NCBI GenBank assembly: GCA_039714835.1
Contig: JBDLIN010000222.1
Location: 1-6,385, forward strand
DNA: 6,385 bases
Direction of reading: 5' to 3'
From: SZUA-22 sp039714835
GTDB lineage: Bacteria; Bacteroidota; Ignavibacteria; Ignavibacteriales; Melioribacteraceae
The notes under the pieces: model-generated
The model's database searches: none
The model's input: the letters and a program-made list of their open reading frames with translations, nothing else
What the model was told of the DNA's origin: nothing
In this document: piece by piece, positions 1 to 6,263 of the stretch
Layout of the letters: the number at the start of each line of letters is the position of its first letter
Position numbering within the stretch: the first letter of the stretch is position 1
Position numbers and translations under genes: made by a program

Positions 1-1478
1 TTATTTTTTGCATATTCAAGGGCTACGTAGTTAGTTATTGGTTTTGGAGTAATGACAATCCCACCAGGATGAATGCTTAAATGTCTAGGAAATCCAGATA
101 ATTTCGAGGCTATTTCAATTATTGTCTTCCACGGTTCACTTGAAAAATCTAGAGATTTCGATTCTGGGAATTTTTCTGATAATCTTCCAAGATTTTTTGC
201 ACTTGTCCATGGAATGAATTTACTATACTTTGATATTTCCTCGTTTGGAATACCAAAAGCTTTTGCAGTTTCACGGAAAGCAGAACGTGCTCTAAAAGTT
301 ACAGTTGTTGAGATCATTGCAACTTTATCATACCCATATTTATCGAAAACATATTTTATCATTTCATCCCGCTCTTTCCATGAAAAATCTAGATCAATAT
401 CAGGTGGATTTTTTCGTCCTTTGTTCAAAAAACGTTCAAAATAAAGATTGTGTTTTATCGGATCAACTTGAGTAAAGCCGAGACAGTATGAAACAAGACT
501 ATCAGCAGCGGATCCTCTTCCAATAGTAATTATCTTTCTCCTTTCAGCTTCTCTTACAATGTCCCATACAACTAAAAAATAATTACTGAAGCCAAGTTCT
601 TCAATAACTTCAAGTTCATATTTTAATCGATCAATTGCTTTTTGCGTTAAGGGCTGGTATCGCTTCTTGAGTCCTTCAAAAGATAATTTCCAGAGATAAG
701 AATAGGCATTCTCCACTTCTGGTACAGGATAAATCGGGAATTTGTATTCACCAAACTTCAAATCAACATTACAACTATCAGTAATGAACTCAACATTTTT
801 TAATGCTTCAGGAAGTTTTGCCCATTTCCTCTGCATCTCTTTAGGTGAATGGAAATAAAACTCCTCATCAACTAGTAATGATTTATCGATATTCTCAATC
901 GTGCTATTTTCTTTTATCGCAGTAACTATCTTGTGTAGGAAAAAATCTTCTTTCTTTTCAAAATAAATTGGCTGTGATGCTACAAATTTAATCCCATTTT
1001 CTTGTGCAAATTGATATAACTCTCTTGTCTTCTTTTTTTGTTTTTTCGTAACAATTAGCTCAACGTAAAAATTAGATAGTTTTTTGATTATGTTCTTATT
1101 CCCTTCTAACAGCTTAATAGATGAACTAATTAGAAAGAGATTTGATAAATCCTCCTTCAACAGATCAGCTACTCTAAAATCATCCTTCAATTTGCGAGTT
1201 GTTATAATTTTACAAAGTTGAGAATAACCTTCATTATTTTTCGCAAGGAGCAATAAGTTACTTTCACTATCCTCAGGATCATCAATGAATGTTCCGAGTA
1301 TTGGTTTTATTCCCTTTTCCTCTGCCAGTTTTGCAAATTGGATTAATCCGTACATTCCATTCGTGTCAGTTAAGGAGACATACTTACTTTCATGTTCTAT
1401 TGCTAACTCAATCAAACGATCAAATGGAATTGTGCCAGATAAAAAGGAATGAGTTGAATGTGCGTGTAGTGACAGCAT
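1..1478 (-). CDS. dnaE: DNA polymerase III alpha subunit, short DnaE/ImuC-like type (partial, C-terminus cut by window edge)
   Basis: This is a C-family replicative or translesion DNA polymerase; 492 codons are visible from ATG at 1478 and the frame is still open at base 1. Residues 1-65 are a PHP domain (HAHS at 5-8, SLTDTNGMYG at 35-44). The polymerase palm follows with GRGSAADS at 320-327, the long VDPIKHNLYFERFLN segment at 338-352, and PPDIDLDF at 358-365, where D360 and D362 match the first two catalytic aspartates of the family. RHLSIHPGG at 465-473 is the usual segment just before the third aspartate, which must lie beyond the left edge. From recall, the wording NPPDxDxDFSWKxR resembles the second, roughly 1000-residue DnaE of Bacteroidota, often linked to DinB/ImuB-type mutagenesis, more than main replicative DnaE. 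The PHP metal site is degenerate: TDTN replaces TDHG and no GCE glutamate is present, so proofreading by PHP is unlikely. It is divergent from the thioredoxin-like gene, and no Shine-Dalgarno site is visible. Confidence 0.93.
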   Translation of the reverse strand, partial: MLSLHAHSTHSFLSGTIPFDRLIELAIEHESKYVSLTDTNGMYGLIQFAKLAEEKGIKPILGTFIDDPEDSESNLLLLAKNNEGYSQLCKIITTRKLKDDFRVADLLKEDLSNLFLISSSIKLLEGNKNIIKKLSNFYVELIVTKKQKKKTRELYQFAQENGIKFVASQPIYFEKKEDFFLHKIVTAIKENSTIENIDKSLLVDEEFYFHSPKEMQRKWAKLPEALKNVEFITDSCNVDLKFGEYKFPIYPVPEVENAYSYLWKLSFEGLKKRYQPLTQKAIDRLKYELEVIEELGFSNYFLVVWDIVREAERRKIITIGRGSAADSLVSYCLGFTQVDPIKHNLYFERFLNKGRKNPPDIDLDFSWKERDEMIKYVFDKYGYDKVAMISTTVTFRARSAFRETAKAFGIPNEEISKYSKFIPWTSAKNLGRLSEKFPESKSLDFSSEPWKTIIEIASKLSGFPRHLSIHPGGIVITPKPITNYVALEYAKN

Positions 1479-1548
1479 AATGACAAATCTTAGATTAATA
1501 ATTTACTATCTTTCTTCTCGAAAATTTAAGTTATTGGTTACACAAATA

Positions 1549-1556
1549 CAAAATTA
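1549..1556 (-). promoter_or_regulatory. Possible Bacteroidota-type -7 box for the DnaE gene
   Basis: On the minus strand this reads TAATTTTG, matching the TAnnTTTG -7 consensus known for Bacteroidota sigma factor. It lies about 70 bases upstream of the DnaE ATG, in the 85-base gap between divergent genes. No clear TTG -33 box is seen at the expected distance, so this is a weak call. Confidence 0.25.
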
Positions 1557-1563
1557 TTGAATT

Positions 1564-2169
1564 ATGGACAGAGCTGAATTATTAAGAAGAATAAAAAATA
1601 AAGGAATGACATTTGAAAAGTTCAACGATCTGGCTGATACCAAGATAAGAGAGACAGATGAATCCAAATTAGATAATGAGGCAAAAAGAAAGTTTGGCTT
1701 TACTCAATTGAATCAGAGAAGAACATATAGAATATTAAAAACTTATAAAGTTAATGAAAAGATAGAAAAAGCTATTTCTAAAATAATTCAAACTCAAACT
1801 TGGATGATATTAACTGAAGACTGGTGCGGAGATTCTGCTCAAAATCTTCCATATATTTACAAATATTCTGAGTTGAATGATAATATTGAATTAAAGATCC
1901 TTAATCGCGAAAGTAATTTGGATATTATGGACAAATATTTAACTAATGGTGTAAGAGCCATTCCTATGTTTATAGCTTTTGATGAAAATGGGAATGAATT
2001 ATTTGAGTGGGGTCCTAGACCGGAAGAGGCTAAAGAACTTGTAGCAAAATGGAAAGCAGAAGGTGACACAAAAGATCAGTTCAATGAGAAACTTCATTTA
2101 TGGTATGGCAGAAATAGAGGTAAAGACTTTGAAAAAGAATTTTTAAGACTACTTGATCGTGAGGCGTAA
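1564..2169 (+). CDS. Thioredoxin-family protein with a CxxS active site (Thioredoxin_9-like)
   Basis: This 201-residue soluble protein has no signal peptide, so it should be cytoplasmic. Residues 1-60 are charged and probably helical. The thioredoxin fold spans about 65-165: strand TWMILTEDW (79-87), active-site WCGDS (87-91), a second alpha/beta unit, then RAIPMFIAFD (131-140) with the cis-proline at P134 that the fold requires. The C-terminal 35 residues are charged and helical. The nucleophilic cysteine C88 is kept, but the resolving cysteine is replaced by S91. A monothiol CxxS site usually favours forming or reducing mixed disulfides over normal dithiol exchange. From recall, Thioredoxin_9-type proteins of Bacteroidota often show WCGDxAQ here, which matches WCGDSAQN. 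The substrate is unknown. ATG 1564 is the first start after the divergent gap; no Shine-Dalgarno site precedes it. No neighbour suggests a redox pathway. Confidence 0.85.
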   Translation: MDRAELLRRIKNKGMTFEKFNDLADTKIRETDESKLDNEAKRKFGFTQLNQRRTYRILKTYKVNEKIEKAISKIIQTQTWMILTEDWCGDSAQNLPYIYKYSELNDNIELKILNRESNLDIMDKYLTNGVRAIPMFIAFDENGNELFEWGPRPEEAKELVAKWKAEGDTKDQFNEKLHLWYGRNRGKDFEKEFLRLLDREA

Positions 2170-2197
2170 TCTTATCTGTTTTTTTTATCCAACATCT

Positions 2198-2273
2198 TTG
2201 TCATTCCCGCATGTCTTAAGCGGGAATCTACAGATACTTAGAGATTCCGGCTAACTGATTGCCGGAATGACAA
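2198..2273. repeat. REP/MITE-like palindromic interspersed repeat (GTCATTCCCGC type)
   Basis: A 76-base element is bounded by perfect 10-base inverted ends, TTGTCATTCC (2198-2207) and GGAATGACAA (2264-2273). Inside are two perfect 8-base hairpins: ATTCCCGC/GCGGGAAT (2203-2210 with 2220-2227, 9-base loop) and ATTCCGGC/GCCGGAAT (2244-2251 with 2261-2268, 9-base loop). A third, alternative 7-base pairing joins GGAATCT (2223-2229) to AGATTCC (2242-2248). From recall, GTCATTCCCGC-type palindromes are dispersed in many bacterial genomes. It sits in the 169-base gap between convergent genes and may also help end transcription: the second hairpin is followed by a short T-run (2273-2278). A separate T-run lies at 2179-2186 just after the thioredoxin-like gene. 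Confidence 0.75.
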
Positions 2274-2338
2274 TTTTTAATAATCATACCTTGTGCGTTA
2301 GTCCATCATGGTTATTTCATCAGGTTTTATCTAAAATC

Positions 2339-3523
2339 TTAATTATCATCCTTTTGATCTGTTTCATGTATGATTGGAACAGTTATTAAAACTTTACATG
2401 CTGAGGGCTTTCCGTTTAACATACCAGGTTCAAACTGTGTACGAAGTATTGCCATTTCCATCGCATCATCACAGCCGTAGCCAATACCATTTATCACTTT
2501 CGTCTCTAAGACAATTCCATATTCATCAATGTCAGCTTCAACTTCAATGTCTCCTTCAATTTTTTCTCTTTTAACAATTGGCGGCATTTTGAAATTATCA
2601 AAAATTGATTTAATTCCCTCTTTTGGTCTTGCGCAAACATCAATATCACATGAGAAATTTTTAAATACTTTTCGTACTACTTTCGTAGTGTCAATTCTAT
2701 TATTTAAAGAATCATCTTCATTACTATCTTTTGAAATAAATTCTTTGGAAGGTGAACTATAATACATTTGCACATTATCACTAAGCACAAATGGGATTTT
2801 GAATAACACATTACTTTCAACTGCAGCGTTGTTTGCCTGTCCGGGTAAAAACTTAGAGGTTTTAACCGCTTCAGTAGCAGCTTCATCACAGCCAAGTCCC
2901 AATCCACGAAGGACATTTACTTCTTTAACTTCGCCTTTACTATCTACCCTTGCGACAACTGTCACATACCCTTCTAAACCATAAAGCTTTGCATGTTCAG
3001 GATATACAAGATTAGAGAGAATTTCTGTCATTCCGCCAACTGGTTTAGGACAGATATCAGCACCTTCACATATAAAAAGATCATGGTTTTTTTGAATTCC
3101 ATTTTGAGTATTACCATATTTATATGCTTCGACGGGAGCGACATATAGTGAATCATAATTTACGTTAATCGTTTTTAATAAACGACCTTTATCATAAGTC
3201 CTTACCTCTTTCAATCCACCATTTTCATAGTACGATTTTGTTTGCCCGTCTTTAATTCCATCACGTATTGAAATTTCTTCTTTAACTAAACCGGTTTGAT
3301 AAAATTCCCGCCAAATATCGGTAAGTTTGCCATCGGAATAAGTTTTTTCAGCTTTTAGATTTCCGTTTTCGTAATACCAGTAACTTGTACCCTCAAGTAC
3401 ATCTCCAGCAAAATAGATCATTCCATCAACTTTACCGCTTGGATAATAAGTATAAATAAAACCATCTTGCGCTGTTAAAATGATAGGCAGTACTATTAGT
3501 AGGATTAGTAATTTATTCAGCAT
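2339..3523 (-). CDS. Exported protein with YwqK/MORN-like repeats and two TonB C-terminal domains
   Basis: The 394-residue product begins with a signal peptide (KLLILLIVLPIILTAQ at about 4-19), so it is probably periplasmic or outer-membrane facing. Residues 25-115 hold about four repeats of roughly 23 residues built around YYENGxLKxExTYxDGKL; this pattern is typical of MORN-like/YwqK repeats, a structural module despite the antitoxin name often attached. Two TonB_C domains follow, at about 155-247 and 294-386. Each shows a C-x(4-5)-C-x-(K/R)-P entry (C152/C158 and C292/C297), an EG-x-(V/I)-x-V strand, a D-x-x-G turn, and a G(L/I)G-x-GCD(E/D)A segment with a cysteine (C212, C351). There is no proline-rich spacer and no N-terminal inner-membrane anchor of a classical energising TonB, so it is unlikely to power transporters; cell-wall or protein binding is an inference. 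It is divergent from the L,D-transpeptidase-like gene. Confidence 0.85.
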   Translation of the reverse strand: MLNKLLILLIVLPIILTAQDGFIYTYYPSGKVDGMIYFAGDVLEGTSYWYYENGNLKAEKTYSDGKLTDIWREFYQTGLVKEEISIRDGIKDGQTKSYYENGGLKEVRTYDKGRLLKTINVNYDSLYVAPVEAYKYGNTQNGIQKNHDLFICEGADICPKPVGGMTEILSNLVYPEHAKLYGLEGYVTVVARVDSKGEVKEVNVLRGLGLGCDEAATEAVKTSKFLPGQANNAAVESNVLFKIPFVLSDNVQMYYSSPSKEFISKDSNEDDSLNNRIDTTKVVRKVFKNFSCDIDVCARPKEGIKSIFDNFKMPPIVKREKIEGDIEVEADIDEYGIVLETKVINGIGYGCDDAMEMAILRTQFEPGMLNGKPSACKVLITVPIIHETDQKDDN

Positions 3524-3551
3524 TCGTATTTTAATAATTAAAAAATGAATG

Positions 3552-3559
3552 TAAATATA
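3552..3559 (-). promoter_or_regulatory. Possible -7 box for the TonB_C/YwqK-repeat gene
   Basis: The minus strand reads TATATTTA, one base from the Bacteroidota TAnnTTTG consensus, 28 bases before the ATG. A TTG (plus-strand CAA at 3585-3587) lies 25 bases upstream, slightly farther than usual for a -33 box. The call rests on motif and position only. Confidence 0.3.
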
Positions 3560-3610
3560 CGAGAATGATATAAATAATATAAGTCAAATTTTCTTACTAT
3601 CTTCTTACTC

Positions 3611-3675
3611 AATTGTCTATATACCGATAACAAATTGTGGTTTACGGTATATGAAAATTGTATTATATCGGTATA
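3611..3675 (+). repeat. Three degenerate 22-23 bp tandem repeats with an embedded inverted repeat (candidate operator)
   Basis: AATTGT occurs at 3611, 3633 and 3656, spaced 22 and 23 bases, about two helical turns. Each is followed by an AT-rich run and a CCG/CGG core with ATA: AATTGTCTATATACCGATA, AATTGTGGTTTACGGTATA and AATTGTATTATATCGGTATA. The first and last copies also create a perfect 10-base inverted repeat, TATACCGATA (3620-3629) and TATCGGTATA (3666-3675). The cluster lies between two divergent genes for exported proteins, so a shared regulator site is plausible but unproven. Confidence 0.5.
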
Positions 3676-3689
3676 ACACACTCTAAATC

Positions 3690-3707
3690 GGTCCCACATG
3701 CGGGACC
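3690..3707. other. Short GC-rich hairpin GGTCCC-N6-GGGACC
   Basis: A perfect 6-base stem (3690-3695 with 3702-3707) with a 6-base loop stands out in AT-rich sequence, ending 13 bases before the TATATTTG box of the L,D-transpeptidase-like gene. It is not followed by a T-run, so it is not a standard terminator for the plus strand. It could be an operator half-site pair near -30. Confidence 0.35.
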
Positions 3708-3720
3708 AATAAAGATTGTG

Positions 3721-3728
3721 TATATTTG
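3721..3728 (+). promoter_or_regulatory. Bacteroidota-type -7 box (TATATTTG) for the L,D-transpeptidase-like gene
   Basis: The sequence is an exact match to TAnnTTTG, placed 24 bases before ATG 3753 and 33 before ATG 3762, which would give a short leader. No TTG is found 19-23 bases upstream; the GGTCCC hairpin occupies that place, so an activator or a different -33 contact may be used. This box overlaps the possible TTG codon at 3726, which argues against starting translation there. Confidence 0.45.
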
Positions 3729-3752
3729 CATCACTTTAACAAAAAGTATTTT

Positions 3753-5027
3753 ATGATATTTATGCAAAAAACACTTCTTTTATTGACATTATTCCTACTT
3801 GGCACTTCTCAGGTATACTCGCAAAATATGATCGATAGAACCAAACTTAAATCAGAATATGCGTTAAAGCAAAATAGAAGTGAATATATACAAGCATTAA
3901 AAAATAAAATTCAAACTATTTTTGACCAGAAGTTGAGTTCTGCAAATGAAAAAGAGTGGCGCTCACTTTTCCGCGAAATTGGTTTAATATTTTACAAATC
4001 TGATAAAGTTTACAGAGCGATTCAAGAAGCTATATTATATTCACCTTCAGCTTCTCTGAAATTTAAAAGATCAATTGTTGAAACTATATTAATCCTTTAT
4101 CCAAAAGAGTTTTCAGATTTTATTGAGAATGAATGGCGGACAACAGTTGATCCAACACTATTTGCGTATACGTCTCAATATATGCTTAATCAAAATGAAA
4201 GTATTACAACAAGAAAAAGAATATCAAACGCATTAATAACACGATTTAAGAATTGGGAAAGTATTTCTCAGTTAAAGTTTCTGAATTATTATTTAATGAA
4301 TAAAGATACCGTAACACCAGTGCTGAGGGAGGTATTACATCACCCGTTTATGACTGGAAAAACAATAATATTTTCACTTCATCGTAAGAATAGATCATAT
4401 GCAGGAATAACTATAATTAGAAAACCTAACGGAAGTTTTGTAAAAGATGAAAATGATTCGATTTTCTACATTAAACAATTAGCAAAATCAGTAAGCGGAT
4501 TACCCGGATATTTAAGCCAAGGTGATACTCCACAAGGTGTTTTTTCCATTGTAGGATTTTATGTATCCCCCACTCCTTCGATAGGTCCGACTGCCAATGT
4601 TCTTACAAGAATCCCATATGAAGTTCCTACTAAACTTTTTTATCATGGAGCAATCAAGGATAAAAAATGGAAATTGGAGGATTATAAAAATCTATTACCC
4701 TCAAGTTGGAGAAATTATCTTCCAATTTATGAATCATTTTATGCTGGTAAAACCGGACGACGCAAAATTGTTATGCATGGTTCGGTAGATGATTTAAATT
4801 TTTATAAAGATGAAACATACTTTCCACTTACTCCATCAAAGGGCTGCTTAACATCAAAAGAAATCTGGTCTGAAAAGACTGGAAAAAATATTGAAAGTGA
4901 TCAGACAAAACTGATGAATGCATTCTTCTCCACTGGTGAAATAGAGGGATTTCTGGTAGTAATTAATATTGATGATAAAGAAAAAGATGTGTCGATTGAG
5001 GAAATTCTTCCCTTTATTGATAATTAA
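3753..5027 (+). CDS. Exported YkuD-fold L,D-transpeptidase-like protein with a helical N-terminal region
   Basis: Counting from the first in-frame codon (TTG 3726), a signal peptide runs about residues 13-32 (MQKTLLLLTLFLLG..VYS-Q). ATG 3753 or ATG 3762 is therefore the likely start, giving 424 or 421 residues. Residues 40-210 are charged and probably all helical, with no family I recognise. The C-terminal part is a YkuD-type catalytic domain: SQGDTPQGVFSIVGF (264-278) matches the family's early TPxGxF strand, VMHGS (349-353) supplies a conserved histidine (H351), and PLTPSKGCLT (367-376) carries the S-x-G-C signature with catalytic C374. Enzymes of this fold form 3-3 peptidoglycan cross-links or attach proteins to peptidoglycan. 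The domain is longer than usual between TPxG and HG, an insertion of roughly 60 residues with aromatic and proline residues. The last base is directly followed by the convergent ROK gene. Function as a transpeptidase or as a carboxypeptidase cannot be told apart here. Confidence 0.85.
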   Translation: MIFMQKTLLLLTLFLLGTSQVYSQNMIDRTKLKSEYALKQNRSEYIQALKNKIQTIFDQKLSSANEKEWRSLFREIGLIFYKSDKVYRAIQEAILYSPSASLKFKRSIVETILILYPKEFSDFIENEWRTTVDPTLFAYTSQYMLNQNESITTRKRISNALITRFKNWESISQLKFLNYYLMNKDTVTPVLREVLHHPFMTGKTIIFSLHRKNRSYAGITIIRKPNGSFVKDENDSIFYIKQLAKSVSGLPGYLSQGDTPQGVFSIVGFYVSPTPSIGPTANVLTRIPYEVPTKLFYHGAIKDKKWKLEDYKNLLPSSWRNYLPIYESFYAGKTGRRKIVMHGSVDDLNFYKDETYFPLTPSKGCLTSKEIWSEKTGKNIESDQTKLMNAFFSTGEIEGFLVVINIDDKEKDVSIEEILPFIDN

Positions 5028-5987
5028 TCACACTGATTTTATCTCATTCCAAATTAATGCTGATGCCCCTAAAACAGCTGCGTCTCCTTCACTTAGCCCG
5101 GAATTTATTAATTTAATTTTTCCTTTGTAATTACTTAGCAAATTAAGTTCCATATGCTTTTTGGTTGGTTCTAAGATCAAATCGCCAGCTTGAGCCAATC
5201 CTCCAAATATTACAATAGCTTCTGGACTTAATATTGCAACTGTATCTGCCAATGCTTCACCGAGTATCTTCCCAGTATATTTAAATGCATTGATTGCAAT
5301 CTTATCACCACTTTTCGCTGCATCATAGATTGTCTTTGCTGTCATTTCTGAAAATGGGATATTACGCAGGGAGCTTTCTTCCCTGTAACCAGCTAACATC
5401 TCTGAAACAGTTCTAATTATTCCAGTGGCTGATGCATAAGTTTCTAAACAACCTTTTTTACCGCAACCACAGCGTCTACCTTCCCTAACAGCATTTACAT
5501 GTCCCAACTCACCAGCAAATCCATCATGACCGTATAATACTTTACCTTCTACTACTATACCACTTCCTAAACCAGTACCTAACGTGATCTCAATGAAATT
5601 TTTCATACCACGAGCTGATCCAAACTGCACTTCCCCTATCGCTGCTGCATTAGCATCATTTGTTAAGGCAAATGGTACATCATAATATTTTTTAACTAAT
5701 TCTTTAACATTTACATAACCCCAATTTAAGTTTGGTGGATTCTCGATACACCCCTTGTAATAATTTGCGTCAGGTGCACCAACTCCAATTCCAATTAGTT
5801 TATATGTAGAAGAATATGAAATAAATATTTCATTGAATTTTTCAAATATTCTTTGGAAGAGATCTTCAGCAGGATCATTACCGTTAGTCAATATGGATTC
5901 CTCAAAAACAATCTCCCCTTTTTCAGTCACTATTCCAAATACTGTATTTGTACCACCAATATCAATTCCTAGAGTTACATCAGTCAT
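5028..5987 (-). CDS. ROK-family sugar kinase (glucokinase-like)
   Basis: This is a complete 319-residue cytoplasmic kinase that should phosphorylate a hexose, most likely glucose or an N-acetylhexosamine, with ATP. Visible motifs in order: phosphate-binding DIGGTNT (9-15); IGIGVGAP (65-72); catalytic base region LTNDANAAAIGE (108-119) with D111; second phosphate motif TLGTGLGSGIV (135-145); sugar-binding GELGH (159-163) with E160 and H163; the ROK zinc signature RCGCGKKGCLETYAS (172-186) with H163, C173, C175 and C180 as likely zinc ligands; and adenosine motif IVIFGGLAQAGD (258-269). All key residues are present. There is no N-terminal helix-turn-helix, so it is an enzyme and not a NagC/XylR-type repressor. 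The length is normal for ROK glucokinases; the exact sugar cannot be fixed by reading. The ATG follows AGGTAAAAC, a weak possible Shine-Dalgarno. Its stop codon abuts that of the convergent gene. Confidence 0.93.
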   Translation of the reverse strand: MTDVTLGIDIGGTNTVFGIVTEKGEIVFEESILTNGNDPAEDLFQRIFEKFNEIFISYSSTYKLIGIGVGAPDANYYKGCIENPPNLNWGYVNVKELVKKYYDVPFALTNDANAAAIGEVQFGSARGMKNFIEITLGTGLGSGIVVEGKVLYGHDGFAGELGHVNAVREGRRCGCGKKGCLETYASATGIIRTVSEMLAGYREESSLRNIPFSEMTAKTIYDAAKSGDKIAINAFKYTGKILGEALADTVAILSPEAIVIFGGLAQAGDLILEPTKKHMELNLLSNYKGKIKLINSGLSEGDAAVLGASALIWNEIKSV

Positions 5988-6074
5988 GTTTTACCTATTT
6001 TATTAAGTTTTTAAAAATAAAGAAAAGTAATTAAAAGATTATAATTTTAGAAGATTATTTAGAACTCTTTTTAA

Positions 6075-6082
6075 TATATTTA
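6075..6082 (+). promoter_or_regulatory. Possible -7 box before the tRNA-Ser-like RNA
   Basis: TATATTTA is one base from TAnnTTTG and ends 13 bases before the first base of the tRNA-Ser-like stem (6096), a fitting distance for RNA transcription with a short leader. No clear -33 box is visible in the AT-rich gap 5988-6095, which otherwise holds nothing I can recognise. Confidence 0.25.
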
Positions 6083-6095
6083 CAACTCAAATTTC

Positions 6096-6229
6096 GGAGA
6101 GGTGCAGGAGTTCCCGCAAATATAATTTGCGGGATAAAGGTTGTTTATCCGCCTTTGGAGGAAAGTGTGTGTACGTGCAAGCGTACCGTGGGTTCTCTCG
6201 TAGGGACTCCTTCGGTGGAATTCCTCTCC
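6096..6229 (+). ncRNA. Structured RNA resembling a broken or remodelled tRNA-Ser (GGA-like)
   Basis: The stretch is closed by a perfect 7-base stem, GGAGAGG (6096-6102) with CCTCTCC (6223-6229), like a tRNA-Ser acceptor. It continues TG-CAGGAGT as tRNA-Ser does. Further on, GGAAAGTGTGTGTACG (6160-6175), the long-variable-arm hairpin GTACG-TGCAAG-CGTAC (6171-6186) and CGTGGGTTC (6187-6195) match, from recall, the 3' half of tRNA-Ser(GGA). It is not a normal tRNA: 134 bases against about 90, no 5' partner for the GTGTG anticodon stem, and no T-stem 3' strand after GTGGGTTC. Extra hairpins fill the gaps: CCCGCAAA/TTTGCGGG (6113-6120 with 6126-6133), or instead GCGGGATAAA/TTTATCCGC (6129-6138 with 6144-6152, one bulge). 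GGAGTTCCC (6107-6115) can also pair with GGGACTCC (6203-6210). No CCA is encoded. It may be a decayed tRNA, a tRNA-derived mobile RNA, or the leader of the GIY-YIG gene. Confidence 0.45.
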
Positions 6230-6250
6230 TAACTGTTTGCATTAGCTCGT

Positions 6251-6256
6251 AGGAAG
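6251..6256 (+). promoter_or_regulatory. Shine-Dalgarno site of the GIY-YIG gene
   Basis: AGGAAG lies seven bases before GTG 6264. It is the clearest ribosome binding site in the window and supports this non-ATG start. A 5-base inverted repeat, GTAAT (6256-6260) and ATTAC (6268-6272), would put the GTG in a small hairpin loop. Confidence 0.5.
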
Positions 6257-6263
6257 TAATATT

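Noticed and set aside
73..444. Plus-strand 123-codon frame at the left end
   Set aside because: It is a shadow of the DnaE gene, whose minus-strand frame contains the catalytic motifs.
2374..2984. Several short plus- and minus-strand frames inside the TonB_C gene
   Set aside because: They overlap a well-supported coding region in other frames and show no domain of their own.
2529..3523. YwqK repeats taken as an antitoxin of a toxin-antitoxin pair
   Set aside because: The protein is exported, has TonB_C domains, and no toxin gene lies beside it; the name reflects repeat similarity only.
3611..3675. CRISPR array
   Set aside because: Repeats are degenerate, with no spacers of constant length between identical repeats, and no cas genes are in the window.
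3726..3752. TTG start adding nine residues to the L,D-transpeptidase-like gene
   Set aside because: It overlaps the TATATTTG box, and the added residues precede a signal peptide that begins at ATG 3762 or ATG 3753.
6158..6166. GAGGAAAGT resembling the conserved RNase P RNA core
   Set aside because: No other RNase P RNA signatures follow, and the closed structure is only 134 bases, far too short.
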